Source: Aliarcobacter butzleri (GTDB lineage Bacteria; Campylobacterota; Campylobacteria; Campylobacterales; Arcobacteraceae). From it: a stretch of DNA of 22,501 nt. Below, in pieces: positions 8,746-17,279 of this stretch. The notes below the pieces were generated by a model. The model made no database searches. It was given only the letters and a program-made list of their open reading frames with translations, and was not told where the DNA came from. Numbering within the stretch: the first letter of the stretch is position 1; each line of letters starts with the position of its first letter. The position numbers and the translations under genes were made by a program. The stretch lies in contig JAAYJJ010000156.1 in assembly GCA_012522985.1 (NCBI GenBank), positions 1-22,501 of the forward strand, given 5' to 3'.

Positions 8746-8895
8746 CTACTGTTTTGCTGGTGGTGTATCTACACTACCTTGTCTTAAAAGTTTGTTATAA
8801 TTTGTAGCAGCTTCTCTAGCGTCCCCTCTATAACCAGTAACGGCTATGATTATAGTAAAAAGTACTAATAAAGCTATCCACATCCACCATTTCAT
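8746..8895 (-). CDS. Small single-span membrane protein, function unknown
   Basis: I do not recognise this 49-residue protein. It has one strongly hydrophobic helix (about residues 3-20, with Trp3, Trp4 and Trp6 at its start), then a polar tail (GYRGDAREAATNYNKLLRQ) ending in PPAKQ. The tail is probably amphipathic. Few acidic residues and a lysine at position 2 leave topology uncertain. The ATG at 8895 overlaps the argS stop as TAATG, with AAGGA upstream, so translation is likely coupled to argS. A longer in-frame opening from 8958 lies wholly inside argS and is rejected. The clean start, stop and operon position argue that it is a real gene rather than a chance opening. Confidence 0.75.
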   Translation of the reverse strand: MKWWMWIALLVLFTIIIAVTGYRGDAREAATNYNKLLRQGSVDTPPAKQ

Positions 8896-10487
8896 TACAT
8901 TTTTTCCTTTGCCTCTATACCTAAAAGTTTTAAACCAACCCTTATACTTAAAGCACACATAGCCAAAATCTTTAGGTAGCTGTTTTGATATTCATCATCT
9001 ATTATCTTTCCTGCATTATAAAACTTATGCACAAAAGAGGACAAAAAGTACAAATAATCTGTTATCTTTTGAAAATCTCTTTTTTCAAAAGCTTCATTTA
9101 ACACATCTTCTAAAAGTAAAGCCTCATATAAAAGATCTTTTGCATTTTGTGGGATATTCTCTTCTATTTGATACTCTATAATATCTTTTATATCAACTCC
9201 TGCTTTTTGAAAAAGTTGATTTATTCTAGCATGAGCATAGTTAATATAAAATATAGGATTTGTTGAGTCTTGATTTTTAAGAGTATTTATATCAAATTCC
9301 AAATGAGTATCACTCTTTCTAGTTAAAAATACAAATCTTAGTGCATCACTACCAATTTCTTTTGTGATATCACTCATAAGTATTACATTTCCAGCTCTTT
9401 TGCTCATCTTATAAGGTTCACCATCTTTTAACAAAGATACCATTTGAGATAAAAGTACTTCTAATTTAGATGAATCATAACCCAAAAATGAAATAGCAGC
9501 TTTTACCCTAGCTATATAGCCATGATGATCAGCTCCCCAAATATTGATGTAGTGATCATAATTTCTATCAAATTTATCCTTATGATAAATGATATCTCCA
9601 GCTAAATATGTAGGTACTCCATTTTCTCTAACTACTACTCTATCTTTTTCATCGCCTTTTTGACTAGATTTAAGCCAAACTCTACTATCTTGTTCATATA
9701 AAGAGTTGTTTTTAGTTAATATCTCTTTTGTCTCATCCCATTTATTGTATAAAGATTTTTCACTTACAAAGTTATCAAAACTTACACCAATATCTAGTAA
9801 ATCTTGTTTAATAAGCTCCATAACTTTGTTTTTAGAAAACTCAACAAGCTCACTCAAACGACTCGCATCACTAAATACATCTTTACCATAAATATCACAA
9901 ACTTCCTCGGCTATATCTATTAGATATTCACCCCTATAGTAAGCTTCAGGATAGATAACACTCTCTTTTAATATATACTCTCTAGCAGCCAAGATCAAAG
10001 AAACACCCAATAGATCTACTTGAGCTCCAGCATCATTGATATAATATTCACTTACTATATCATATCCTAGATGTTTTCCTACTTTTAAAAGCGTATCTCC
10101 AAAAATAGCCCCTCTAGCATGTCCTATATGAAGTGGACCTGTAGGATTTGCACTTACAAACTCTAGCAACATCCTACCCTCTTTTTTACTTCCTTTTGTA
10201 TAGCTTGACTCATCATTTAAAGCATTATTGCTAAGATGTTGTAAAAAAGAAAGAGATAGTTTAAAGTTGATAAATCCATTTACAGCATTAACAGCCTCAA
10301 ATGTACTATCATCTTCAAACATCAAAGCCAACTCACTAGCTATAATATTTGGTGCTTTTTTATACTCTTTTGCCAAAGAAAAAGCAATAGGAGTAGCAAA
10401 ATGCCCAAGAGTTACATCTTTTGGTTTTTCTAAGACAATCTCTCTTCCTAGTTTTTTTTCTATTATATTTTTTATTACCTTTTGCAA
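8895..10487 (-). CDS. argS: Arginyl-tRNA synthetase
   Basis: This class I synthetase charges tRNA-Arg. The protein is 530 residues, as in other Campylobacterota and shorter than the 577 of E. coli. An N-terminal tRNA-contact domain is followed by SANPTGPLHIGHARG, which holds the HIGH motif (~120-123), then KMSKRAGN and a C-terminal helical anticodon-binding domain ending GLKLLGIEA. The start needs care. TTG at 10493 has AGGA directly against it, too close to serve it. TTG at 10487 has the same AGGA six bases upstream and gives MQKVIKNII, which aligns better with relatives, so I use 10487. The gene lies 12 bases after tatA and overlaps the next small gene by one base. Confidence 0.95.
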   Translation of the reverse strand: MQKVIKNIIEKKLGREIVLEKPKDVTLGHFATPIAFSLAKEYKKAPNIIASELALMFEDDSTFEAVNAVNGFINFKLSLSFLQHLSNNALNDESSYTKGSKKEGRMLLEFVSANPTGPLHIGHARGAIFGDTLLKVGKHLGYDIVSEYYINDAGAQVDLLGVSLILAAREYILKESVIYPEAYYRGEYLIDIAEEVCDIYGKDVFSDASRLSELVEFSKNKVMELIKQDLLDIGVSFDNFVSEKSLYNKWDETKEILTKNNSLYEQDSRVWLKSSQKGDEKDRVVVRENGVPTYLAGDIIYHKDKFDRNYDHYINIWGADHHGYIARVKAAISFLGYDSSKLEVLLSQMVSLLKDGEPYKMSKRAGNVILMSDITKEIGSDALRFVFLTRKSDTHLEFDINTLKNQDSTNPIFYINYAHARINQLFQKAGVDIKDIIEYQIEENIPQNAKDLLYEALLLEDVLNEAFEKRDFQKITDYLYFLSSFVHKFYNAGKIIDDEYQNSYLKILAMCALSIRVGLKLLGIEAKEKM

Positions 10488-10493
10488 ATACAA

Positions 10494-10497
10494 TCCT
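10494..10497 (-). promoter_or_regulatory. Ribosome binding site deciding the argS start
   Basis: On the minus strand AGGA lies in the short gap after the tatA stop. Six bases separate it from TTG at 10487 and none from TTG at 10493. The spacing favours the downstream TTG, which shortens ArgS by two residues. Confidence 0.55.
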
Positions 10498-10499
10498 AA

Positions 10500-10736
10500 T
10501 TAACTATTTTTTACTTCTGCTTTACTTGTCTCTTGTGTATTTGTTTGTGCAGTTTGTGTATTGGAGATATTTTCTTGAGTTTTGTTTTCTACTACCTCAT
10601 CCTCTTTTACTGCATTTTTAAAGTTTTTTATACCTGTACCCAAGCCTTTTGCAAGTTCTGGGATCTTTTTACCACCAAATAAAAGTAAAATAACTATAGC
10701 TATTATTACCCATTCCATTCCACCTGGCATACTCAT
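10500..10736 (-). CDS. tatA: Sec-independent protein translocase subunit TatA
   Basis: TatA forms the pore-like component of the twin-arginine pathway, which exports folded proteins, many of them cofactor-containing respiratory enzymes. The 78-residue protein has a short N-terminal membrane helix (about residues 8-20), the hinge [14 protein letters not shown], an amphipathic helix and a disordered Gln/Thr/Glu-rich tail. The sequence is of TatA rather than TatB type. The ATG at 10736 is confirmed by AGGAG six bases upstream. The gene is followed after 12 bases by argS, a pairing I recall in Campylobacter. tatB and tatC are not in this window. Its own extended -10 promoter lies in the 62-base gap after dnaB. 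Confidence 0.94.
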   Translation of the reverse strand: MSMPGGMEWVIIAIVILLLFGGKKIPELAKGLGTGIKNFKNAVKEDEVVENKTQENISNTQTAQTNTQETSKAEVKNS

Positions 10737-10763
10737 CTTAAACTCCTAATATAAAATTTTATA

Positions 10764-10772
10764 ATTATAGCA
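10764..10772 (-). promoter_or_regulatory. Extended -10 promoter of tatA-argS
   Basis: On the minus strand the site reads TGCTATAAT, a perfect extended -10. It lies 27 bases before the tatA ATG, with AGGAG in the leader. The predicted transcript start is near 10757. It occupies the 62-base gap downstream of dnaB. I see no terminator there, so some read-through from ispG-dnaB is possible. Confidence 0.65.
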
Positions 10773-10798
10773 CCATAAAACTTAAACCAAATTATGTA

Positions 10799-12250
10799 CT
10801 ACAAAATATCTGGCATATCCATTTTTGTATCACTTGATGTATCCATTGTCTCAAAAACAGTCTCAATAGGTACACTATCTCTTGTATTTGCATTAACAAA
10901 TCTTGTATATTTTTTCTGAAAAATAAGTTTTACTGTTCCTATAGGTCCATTTCTTTGTTTTCCTATAATTATTTCTGCTTCTTCTTCTTCTTTGTTTACA
11001 AAGGCACTTCTATACTCTATACCTTTATCTTTTGCCTCTTTTTCTTTTCTAGCTTCATCTCTTTCTTTATATACATCATCTCTATATACAAACATTATTA
11101 TATCCGCATCTTGCTCTATAGCTCCAGATTCTCTTAAATCACTTAGCATCGGTCTTTTATCTGGTCTTGATTCTAACCCCCTATTTAGCTGAGATAGTGC
11201 AACAACGGGTATCTTTAGCTCTCTTGCTAACATCTTTAGACCCCTACTTATTTCACTTACTTCTAAGTGTCTATCTTTGCCACTTCCTGTCATAAGTTGA
11301 AGGTAATCTATAATCACCATAGAAACTTTATTGTCTGGGTTTGAAGCTAGTTTTCTCACTCTTGCTCTTAGTTGATTGATATTAACACTTCCACCATCAT
11401 CAACAAAAAGTTTTTTTGTTCTAAGATCCTCTAATGCAGCTGTTAGCCTACTCCACTGCCCATCATCAAGATCTCCTTTTCGCAAGTTTTGTAAAGGAAT
11501 AGATGTTTTTGCACTAAGAAGTCTTAGCATAAGTTGCTCACTTGGCATCTCTAGTGAAAATATAATCACACCTTTATTGTTTTCTATATTTTTAAGTGCC
11601 ATATTAAGTGTAAATGCTGTTTTCCCCATAGCTGGACGAGCTGCTACAATAACCAAATCCCCTGCATTAAAACCTGTAGTTCTTCTATCAAGATCTTCAA
11701 AACCTGTAGTCTCTCCTGTTAGGTATTTATTACCCATTTGTTTCATTTTTTTGATATACTCTAAAGTCTCTTTGGCAATCTCACTCATATCTTTTAGTTC
11801 ACTACTAGCAGAGTTTACGCTTATTTTATAGAGTTCATTTTGTACATAATCCAAAGCTTCACTAGCAGGTAACTCATCTTCAATAGCAACTTTTTTAATA
11901 CTATTAGCCAAAGATGCCAACTCTCTTTTTACAGAACTATCTTTTATCTGCTCTATATATGCTGTAGTATTTGATATAGGATTGGTTGATAATATCTCCA
12001 ATAAAATAGACTCATCAAAATCTCTTTCTATAGAACTTTTGGTTTGTTTAATCTTAGTTTTTATAAACTCCTCATCTATAGGAAGATCCTCATCATGAAG
12101 AAGTTGCATAGTTGCAAAGATTTTTTGGTGAGCTGGTAGATAAAAATCACTAGGCTTTAAAACCCCTAAAACATCCTCTATAATCTCTGGAGAGAATAAA
12201 ATAGAGCTTAAAACTGCTCTTTCAATATTTATATTATATACACTATCCAA
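10799..12250 (-). CDS. dnaB: Replicative DNA helicase DnaB
   Basis: DnaB is the hexameric 5'-3' helicase that unwinds the chromosome at the fork and recruits primase. The 483-residue protein has the N-terminal collar domain (1-~105), a linker, and the RecA-like motor. Walker A is ARPAMGKT (204-211), Walker B is VIIDYLQL (312-319), and the DnaB motifs SQLNRGLESR, DLRESGAIEQDAD and KQRNGP (with the arginine finger) all follow. Between YRDDVY and EAEIIIGKQRNGP lies a highly charged segment of about 30 residues (~395-424) that E. coli DnaB lacks. I believe Helicobacter and Campylobacter have a similar insert. The start is TTG at 12250, with AGGG six bases upstream that overlaps the ispG stop. The gene follows ispG after 8 bases in one operon. 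Confidence 0.96.
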   Translation of the reverse strand: MDSVYNINIERAVLSSILFSPEIIEDVLGVLKPSDFYLPAHQKIFATMQLLHDEDLPIDEEFIKTKIKQTKSSIERDFDESILLEILSTNPISNTTAYIEQIKDSSVKRELASLANSIKKVAIEDELPASEALDYVQNELYKISVNSASSELKDMSEIAKETLEYIKKMKQMGNKYLTGETTGFEDLDRRTTGFNAGDLVIVAARPAMGKTAFTLNMALKNIENNKGVIIFSLEMPSEQLMLRLLSAKTSIPLQNLRKGDLDDGQWSRLTAALEDLRTKKLFVDDGGSVNINQLRARVRKLASNPDNKVSMVIIDYLQLMTGSGKDRHLEVSEISRGLKMLARELKIPVVALSQLNRGLESRPDKRPMLSDLRESGAIEQDADIIMFVYRDDVYKERDEARKEKEAKDKGIEYRSAFVNKEEEEAEIIIGKQRNGPIGTVKLIFQKKYTRFVNANTRDSVPIETVFETMDTSSDTKMDMPDIL

Positions 12251-12258
12251 TACTATCC

Positions 12259-13320
12259 CTACTCTTCTTTGTTAGCTTCTAGTTCAACTTCTTGTAAAAA
12301 TCTATCTAATAGCTCTTTTTCTGGTAATTTTGCTATAACTTCACCTTTTTTGATAATAAGTCCACTTCCTTTACCATATGCTATAGCTACATCAGCACTT
12401 TTTGCCTCTCCTATGGCATTGACTACACAACCCATCACAGATACATTAAGTGGTTTTTTAATATGCTTAGTAGCCTCTTCAACTTGAGCTACAGCACTAA
12501 CTAAATCAGCCTCAATTCTTCCGCAAGTAGGACAAGAGATGATATTAAGCCCCTCTTTTACAAGTCCACTATTTTTTAAAATAGCTTTACCAACTTCTAT
12601 CTCTTTTTCTAGTTCACCTGTTATTGAGACTCTTAGAGTATCTCCTATACCATCAAGTAGCAAACTTCCCAACGCTATAGAAGATTTGATTGTAGAGTGA
12701 AAAAGTGTCCCAGCTTCAGTAACACCTAGATGAAAAGGGTAGTTGTTTTTAGGTCTTAGCATCTTATATGCTTCAACAGTTCTTTGTACATCACTAGCTT
12801 TTAGTGAAATCTTTATATCACTAAAGTCTAAATCTTCTAGAAATTTAATATTATATTCTGCACTTTTAACCATACTAAGTGCTGTTTGTCCATATCGATC
12901 TTCAAACTGCTTTTCAAGTGAGCCACAATTAACACCTATTCTAATAGGTATATTTCGCTCTTTACAAGCTTTTACAACTTCTGCTACTCTTTGTTTTGAG
13001 CCAATATTCCCTGGGTTTATCCTAATACAATCAACTACTTCAGAAGCTATAAGTGCTAGTTTATAGTTAAAATGAATATCAGCTACGATAGGAAGCTTCA
13101 CTTGAGATTTGATCTGCTTTAGTGCATAAGCAGCCTCTTCATCAGGAACTGCAACTCTTACTATATCAGCTCCTGCAAAATGGAGTCTATTTATTTGATC
13201 TACTGTAGCTTGTACATCTTCTGTTTTACTATAAGTCATAGATTGTACACTTATAGGGGAATCCCCACCAACGCCAACATTGCCTACGAAAATCTTTTTA
13301 GTTTTATATCTATTTATCAT
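12259..13320 (-). CDS. ispG: (E)-4-hydroxy-3-methylbut-2-enyl diphosphate synthase (flavodoxin/ferredoxin)
   Basis: IspG is the [4Fe-4S] enzyme that converts methylerythritol cyclodiphosphate to HMBPP in the MEP isoprenoid pathway. The 353-residue protein has the N-terminal barrel ([32 protein letters not shown]) and the cluster domain. Cluster ligands are Cys263 and Cys266 in SCPTCGR, Cys298 in MGCVVN, and Glu305 in GEAK. The start ATG at 13320 gives the conserved [19 protein letters not shown]. No ribosome binding site precedes it, and an extended -10 box ends only six bases away, so the mRNA is predicted to be leaderless. It is the first gene of an ispG-dnaB operon and diverges from cvpA. 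Confidence 0.96.
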   Translation of the reverse strand: MINRYKTKKIFVGNVGVGGDSPISVQSMTYSKTEDVQATVDQINRLHFAGADIVRVAVPDEEAAYALKQIKSQVKLPIVADIHFNYKLALIASEVVDCIRINPGNIGSKQRVAEVVKACKERNIPIRIGVNCGSLEKQFEDRYGQTALSMVKSAEYNIKFLEDLDFSDIKISLKASDVQRTVEAYKMLRPKNNYPFHLGVTEAGTLFHSTIKSSIALGSLLLDGIGDTLRVSITGELEKEIEVGKAILKNSGLVKEGLNIISCPTCGRIEADLVSAVAQVEEATKHIKKPLNVSVMGCVVNAIGEAKSADVAIAYGKGSGLIIKKGEVIAKLPEKELLDRFLQEVELEANKEE

Positions 13321-13326
13321 CTTAAC

Positions 13327-13335
13327 ATTCTAACA
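13327..13335 (-). promoter_or_regulatory. Extended -10 promoter of ispG-dnaB, abutting the start codon
   Basis: On the minus strand the site reads TGTTAGAAT (TGn plus 5/6 of TATAAT), followed by GTTAAG and the ispG ATG. Seven bases past the box is the A of the start codon, so the transcript would begin at the ATG. A second, weaker box (CATAAT) further upstream would give a conventional leader. Confidence 0.5.
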
Positions 13336-13358
13336 CAAATAAACTTTAAAGCTAATTA

Positions 13359-13367
13359 TGATAAAAT
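13359..13367 (+). promoter_or_regulatory. Extended -10 promoter of cvpA-fur-lysS-glyA
   Basis: TGATAAAAT (TGn plus 5/6 of TATAAT) lies 30 bases before the cvpA TTG. The predicted transcript start is near 13374. The leader contains AAGG at 13384-13387. The upstream part of this promoter overlaps the ispG promoter region on the other strand. Confidence 0.55.
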
Positions 13368-13371
13368 ATCA
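13359..13371. promoter_or_regulatory. Palindrome over the cvpA-fur promoter, resembling half of a Fur box
   Basis: TGATA, AAA, TATCA is a perfect inverted repeat with a 3-base centre that covers the -10 box. Fur boxes are usually written as TGATAAT-n-ATTATCA, so the outer five bases of each arm match but the spacing is two bases shorter. Autoregulation by Fur is possible but unproven. Confidence 0.3.
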
Positions 13372-13397
13372 CGAAATTTAAATAAGGTTTTATTTTT

Positions 13398-13967
13398 TTG
13401 GAAAATATTAATATTTTTGATACCATAACTTTAGCACTTATAGTTTTTTTGGGCTTAAAAGGGCTTTTTAGAGGCTTTATTAAAGAGGTTTTTGCTTTAG
13501 TTGGTATAATTGGTGGTATATTTATAGCTTCAAGAATAGCTAGTGAAGTGGGTGGGAGTGTTGATAGTTTTCTTAAAATAGAAAATGAAGCTACTATTTT
13601 ACTTATTGGTTTTATATTATCTTTAGTTGTGTTTTGGATACTATCTTACTCTTTGGGGGTGTTATTTAGCAAAATGGTCTCTTTGAGTGGTTTGGGTATT
13701 ATGGATAAGATTTTGGGTGTAGTTTTTGGTGCTGGAAAAGTCTTTTGTATATTTGCAGTAATTTTTTACTCTTTATCCAAAGTAGATGCAATAAAAAATC
13801 AAATTACAACTAAAATAGGAAACTCTATAATGTACCCTATATTTATAGAAACTGGTTCTATGATTATTAAAATGGATACTTCTATGTTAAATAGTAAAAA
13901 GCCACAACAAACAGTAGATGATAAGATAGATAACAAATCAAATGAATCAATTGAAGACTTTAAATAG
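13398..13967 (+). CDS. CvpA-family inner-membrane protein
   Basis: This 189-residue protein belongs to the colicin V production family, small inner-membrane proteins linked to colicin export and envelope stress tolerance, whose molecular role is unclear. Four membrane segments can be seen: about residues 8-24, 31-47, 65-90 and 104-127. They are followed by a cytoplasmic polar tail (QQTVDDKIDNKSNESIEDFK). The KGLFRGFIKE loop between the first two helices is typical of the family. The start is TTG at 13398, since no ATG lies near. AAGG is ten bases upstream, a rather long spacing. It is the first gene of a run with fur, lysS and glyA, an order I recall from Campylobacter. Confidence 0.85.
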   Translation: MENINIFDTITLALIVFLGLKGLFRGFIKEVFALVGIIGGIFIASRIASEVGGSVDSFLKIENEATILLIGFILSLVVFWILSYSLGVLFSKMVSLSGLGIMDKILGVVFGAGKVFCIFAVIFYSLSKVDAIKNQITTKIGNSIMYPIFIETGSMIIKMDTSMLNSKKPQQTVDDKIDNKSNESIEDFK

Positions 13968-13984
13968 ATTCTATTTTTTACCAT

Positions 13985-13990
13985 AAGGAG
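13985..13990 (+). promoter_or_regulatory. Ribosome binding site of fur, choosing between two adjacent ATG codons
   Basis: AAGGAG is followed by TTA and then ATGATG. The spacing is three bases to the first ATG (13994) and six to the second (13997), which favours the second. Confidence 0.55.
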
Positions 13991-13996
13991 TTAATG

Positions 13997-14428
13997 ATGC
14001 AAGACAAGCTTATAGATGACTTTAAAGAATTACTTAAAAAAAAGGGTATGAAGTTTACTGAACAAAGAGCTATTATTTTGCAAATTTTATTTAGTATTGA
14101 TGAACATCTAAACGCTGAAGAGATACATGATGTAGTAAAAAAAGATTATCCAGAATCAAATATAGGAATTGCAACAATCTATAGAACTCTTAGTTTTTTA
14201 GAAGAGGCAAACCTAATCACATCTATTTCATTTGGTACTGATGGCAAGAAGTATGAAGCAAATAAAGATGAACATCATGATCATCTTATATGTACAAAAT
14301 GTGGTAAAATCATAGAGTTTGTAGATGAAGAGATAGAAAAAAAACAAGAACAAATAGCCAAAAAAAATGGTTTTACTATAACCTCACATAGTATGCAAAT
14401 TTTTGGAATTTGTGCTGATTGTAAATAA
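13997..14428 (+). CDS. fur: Ferric uptake regulator Fur
   Basis: Fur is a dimeric metal-sensing repressor of iron uptake genes. The protein is 143 residues from the second of two adjacent ATG codons, which has the better ribosome-binding-site spacing; starting at 13994 adds one methionine. Residues ~1-85 form the winged helix (GMKFTEQR, GIATIYRTLSFLEEANLI). The dimer domain starts with KYEANKDEHHDHLIC, which carries the regulatory metal histidines. Two CxxC pairs, CTKC and CADC at the C terminus, form the structural zinc site. Because both pairs and the HHDH motif are present, it fits Fur rather than Zur or PerR, though PerR cannot be fully separated by eye. It lies between cvpA and lysS in one transcription unit. 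Confidence 0.9.
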   Translation: MQDKLIDDFKELLKKKGMKFTEQRAIILQILFSIDEHLNAEEIHDVVKKDYPESNIGIATIYRTLSFLEEANLITSISFGTDGKKYEANKDEHHDHLICTKCGKIIEFVDEEIEKKQEQIAKKNGFTITSHSMQIFGICADCK

Positions 14429-14437
14429 GGAGAAATA

Positions 14438-15937
14438 TTGTTTGATGATATATATGTAAAACAAAAACTAGAAAAAGCAGCCCATTTAAAAGAGTGTGGA
14501 TATAATCCATATACAAATGTAGTAGAAAGAAATACTACTATAAGAAAGTTTAAAAATGTAAATAGCGATATAGAGCTATTGGAAAATAAAAGAGATGAAA
14601 ATAGAAACTATACAGTTACTGGTAGAATTAAGTTTTTTAGACTTATGGGAAAAGCTGCATTTATCAAGATAGAAGATGAAAAAGATATGCTTCAAATCTA
14701 TATAGCAAGAGATAATCTTCCTGAAGGATTTTTTAATGATATATTTAAAAAAGATTTTGAAGTTGGTGATATAGTAGAAGTTAGTGGATATCCTTTTGTT
14801 ACGGGTCAAGGTGAGCTTTCACTTCATGCAAGTAGTGTTAAAATGCTAACAAAAGCTCTTTCTCCACTACCAGAAAAGTTTCATGGTATCACTGATAAAG
14901 AGATGAGATATAGACAAAGATATCTAGATCTTATTATGAACTCAGAGGTGAGAAAAACATTTTTCCTAAGAAGTAAGATTATCTCACTAGTTAGAAGATT
15001 TTTTGAAAGTAAAGGATTTTTGGAAGTTGAAACTCCTATGATGCACCCTATTGCCGGAGGAGCAAATGCTAGACCTTTTATTACTCATCACAATGCTCTA
15101 GGAATAGATAGGTACCTAAGAATTGCACCAGAATTATATCTAAAAAGATTGATTGTAGGTGGATTTGAAGCTGTTTTTGAGATAAATAGAAACTTTAGAA
15201 ACGAAGGTATGGATGCAACACATAATCCTGAATTTACCTCTATAGAGTTTTACTGGGCATATAAAACACAAAAAGATCTTATTCAAATAACAAAAGAGTT
15301 GTTTGATTATCTTTTTACAAACCTAGAACTCCCAAAAATACTTCCATATGGAGATCTAAAAATAAACTTTAAAAACATAACTGAAATAAGGCTAATAGAC
15401 TCTCTTACACAAATAGGTGAAGTTCCTAGTGATATAATAAGCAATAAAGAGAAAATTTTAGAGTTTTTAAGAGCTAAAAACCTAGAAGCAAATGAAAAAC
15501 TAACACTAGGACAACTTTATGGAGTTCTTTTTGATGAATTTGTAGAAGAAAAACTAATAGATCCTACATTTATTACTCACTATCCTGTTGAACTTTCTCC
15601 ACTTGCTAGAAGAAATGATAGTGAACCTGAGCTTACTGATAGATTTGAGCTTTTTATAGCAGGTAAAGAGATAGCAAATGCTTTTAGTGAGCTTAATGAT
15701 CCTGTAGATCAGTATAAGAGATTTCAAGAGCAACTTGATGCAAAAGAAAGAGGCGATGATGAAGCTCATGAGATGGATGAAGACTTTGTAGAGGCTCTTA
15801 AATACGGTATGGCACCAACAGCAGGTGAAGGTATAGGAATAGATAGACTTGTAATGATGCTTACAAATAACCATAGTATAAGAGATGTATTACTATTTCC
15901 AGCTATGAAACCAATAAAAAAACAAGATGAAGAATAA
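14438..15937 (+). CDS. lysS: Lysyl-tRNA synthetase, class II
   Basis: LysS charges tRNA-Lys. The 499-residue protein has an N-terminal OB-fold anticodon-binding domain (about residues 60-140, including [10 protein letters not shown]) and the class II catalytic core. Motif 1 surrounds [15 protein letters not shown], motif 2 is [14 protein letters not shown], and motif 3 is [12 protein letters not shown] near the C terminus. The start is TTG at 14438, with AAGGAG ending five bases before it and overlapping the fur stop region. It lies 9 bases after fur and 17 before glyA. Length and motifs are ordinary, with no sign of a truncated or paralogous form such as PoxA. Confidence 0.96.
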   Translation: MFDDIYVKQKLEKAAHLKECGYNPYTNVVERNTTIRKFKNVNSDIELLENKRDENRNYTVTGRIKFFRLMGKAAFIKIEDEKDMLQIYIARDNLPEGFFNDIFKKDFEVGDIVEVSGYPFVTGQGELSLHASSVKMLTKALSPLPEKFHGITDKEMRYRQRYLDLIMNSEVRKTFFLRSKIISLVRRFFESKGFLEVETPMMHPIAGGANARPFITHHNALGIDRYLRIAPELYLKRLIVGGFEAVFEINRNFRNEGMDATHNPEFTSIEFYWAYKTQKDLIQITKELFDYLFTNLELPKILPYGDLKINFKNITEIRLIDSLTQIGEVPSDIISNKEKILEFLRAKNLEANEKLTLGQLYGVLFDEFVEEKLIDPTFITHYPVELSPLARRNDSEPELTDRFELFIAGKEIANAFSELNDPVDQYKRFQEQLDAKERGDDEAHEMDEDFVEALKYGMAPTAGEGIGIDRLVMMLTNNHSIRDVLLFPAMKPIKKQDEE

Positions 15938-15954
15938 TTTAAAAAGGATAAAAG

Positions 15955-17217
15955 ATGGCATTTATTGAAGAAAAAAGTTTAAAAGAAGCAGACCCACTTG
16001 TATGGGATATGGTAGAAGGTGAACTTCAAAGACAAACAACACATTTAGAGATGATAGCAAGTGAAAACTTCACCTCTCCTGCTGTTATGCAAACTATGGG
16101 AAGTGTCTTTACAAACAAATATGCTGAAGGATATCCATATAAAAGATATTATAGTGGATGTGAGTTTGCAGATAAAGTAGAACAACTAGCAATAGATAGA
16201 GCTTGTGAGATATTTGGATGTGCTTATGCAAATGTACAACCTCATAGTGGTAGCCAAGCAAATAGTGCAGTTTATGCAGCATTGCTTAGTGCAGGAGATA
16301 AAATCTTAGGTATGGATCTAAGCCACGGTGGACATCTAACTCATGGTGCAAAAGTAAGCTTTAGTGGTAAAAATTATCAATCATTTTTCTATGGTGTAGA
16401 GCTTGATGGTAGAATGAACTATGATAAAATACAAGAGATTGCAAATGTAGTAAAACCAAAGATTATAGTTTGTGGTGCAAGTGCTTATGCTAGAGAGATT
16501 GATTTTAAAAGATTTAAAGAAATAGCTGATAGTGTTGGGGCTATTTTATTTGCTGATATTGCTCATATTGCTGGACTTGTTGCAGCTGGTGAACATATGA
16601 GTCCATTTCCATATGCTGATATTGTAACATCAACAACACACAAAACTCTAAGAGGACCAAGAGGTGGTTTGATACTTACAAATAATGAAGAGATCTACAA
16701 AAAAATCAATAGTGCAATTTTTCCTGGTATCCAAGGTGGACCACTTGTACATGTAATAGCTGCAAAAGCTGTAGCTTTTGGTGAGATCTTAAAGCCAGAG
16801 TGGAAAGAGTATGCAAAACAAATAAAAGCAAATGCAAAAGTTCTAGGTGAAGTTCTTATAAAAAGAGGTTATGATCTAGTAAGTGGCGGAACAGATAATC
16901 ATCTTGTTTTAATGTCATTTTTAAATAAAGAATTTAGTGGTAAAGATGCAGATGCTGCTCTAGCTAATGCTGGAATTACAATAAACAAAAACACAGTTCC
17001 AGGTGAGACGAGAAGTCCATTTGTAACAAGTGGTATAAGAATAGGAAGCCCAGCACTAACAGCTAGAGGTATGAAAGAAAAAGAGTTTGAGTTTATTGCA
17101 AATAAGATAGCTGATATATTAGATGATATAAACAATACTGATTTACAAGTAAAAATCAAACAAGAACTTGAAGAGTTAGCAAAGAAATTTGTAATTTATA
17201 CTAAATCAACCTATTAA
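15955..17217 (+). CDS. glyA: Serine hydroxymethyltransferase
   Basis: This PLP enzyme moves the hydroxymethyl group of serine to tetrahydrofolate, giving glycine and 5,10-methylene-THF, the main source of one-carbon units. The 420-residue protein has the substrate region [23 protein letters not shown], the glycine-rich QPHSGSQAN, the cofactor-stacking [19 protein letters not shown] and the PLP lysine Lys230 in [14 protein letters not shown]. It starts at ATG 15955 with AAGGA upstream, 17 bases after lysS. It is probably the last gene of the cvpA-led operon, since a new promoter lies in the following gap. Confidence 0.97.
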   Translation: MAFIEEKSLKEADPLVWDMVEGELQRQTTHLEMIASENFTSPAVMQTMGSVFTNKYAEGYPYKRYYSGCEFADKVEQLAIDRACEIFGCAYANVQPHSGSQANSAVYAALLSAGDKILGMDLSHGGHLTHGAKVSFSGKNYQSFFYGVELDGRMNYDKIQEIANVVKPKIIVCGASAYAREIDFKRFKEIADSVGAILFADIAHIAGLVAAGEHMSPFPYADIVTSTTHKTLRGPRGGLILTNNEEIYKKINSAIFPGIQGGPLVHVIAAKAVAFGEILKPEWKEYAKQIKANAKVLGEVLIKRGYDLVSGGTDNHLVLMSFLNKEFSGKDADAALANAGITINKNTVPGETRSPFVTSGIRIGSPALTARGMKEKEFEFIANKIADILDDINNTDLQVKIKQELEELAKKFVIYTKSTY

Positions 17218-17234
17218 TTTATGTTGTATTAGGG

Positions 17235-17240
17235 TATAAT
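17235..17240 (+). promoter_or_regulatory. -10 box of the SPOR protein gene and trpE
   Basis: A perfect TATAAT follows AGGG in the 62-base gap after glyA. The transcript would start near 17247, giving a leader of about 33 bases with the ribosome binding site AAAAGGGG five bases before the ATG. I see no -35 box or terminator in this gap. Confidence 0.55.
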
Positions 17241-17279
17241 AAGTAATTCTTTTATTATATTCATGTAAAAGGGGTTAAA

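Noticed and set aside
8896..8958. Longer start for the small membrane protein
   Set aside because: The extra 21 residues lie inside the argS coding region and read as a basic, non-conserved-looking string. The ATG at 8895 has a ribosome binding site and a TAATG overlap.
10974..11000. Repeated CTTCTTCTTC-like tract
   Set aside because: It is the minus-strand coding of a run of glutamates in the DnaB insertion and not an independent repeat element.
11376..11831. 151-codon open frame on the plus strand inside dnaB
   Set aside because: It is wholly antisense to a gene with all DnaB motifs, has no ribosome binding site that I can see, and its protein is a Ser/Leu-rich string without a recognisable domain.
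13962..13979. Hairpin AAATAG-ATT-CTATTT followed by T bases between cvpA and fur
   Set aside because: The stem is only six base pairs with one G-C pair, so it is too weak to support as a terminator or attenuator. fur has a strong ribosome binding site right after it.
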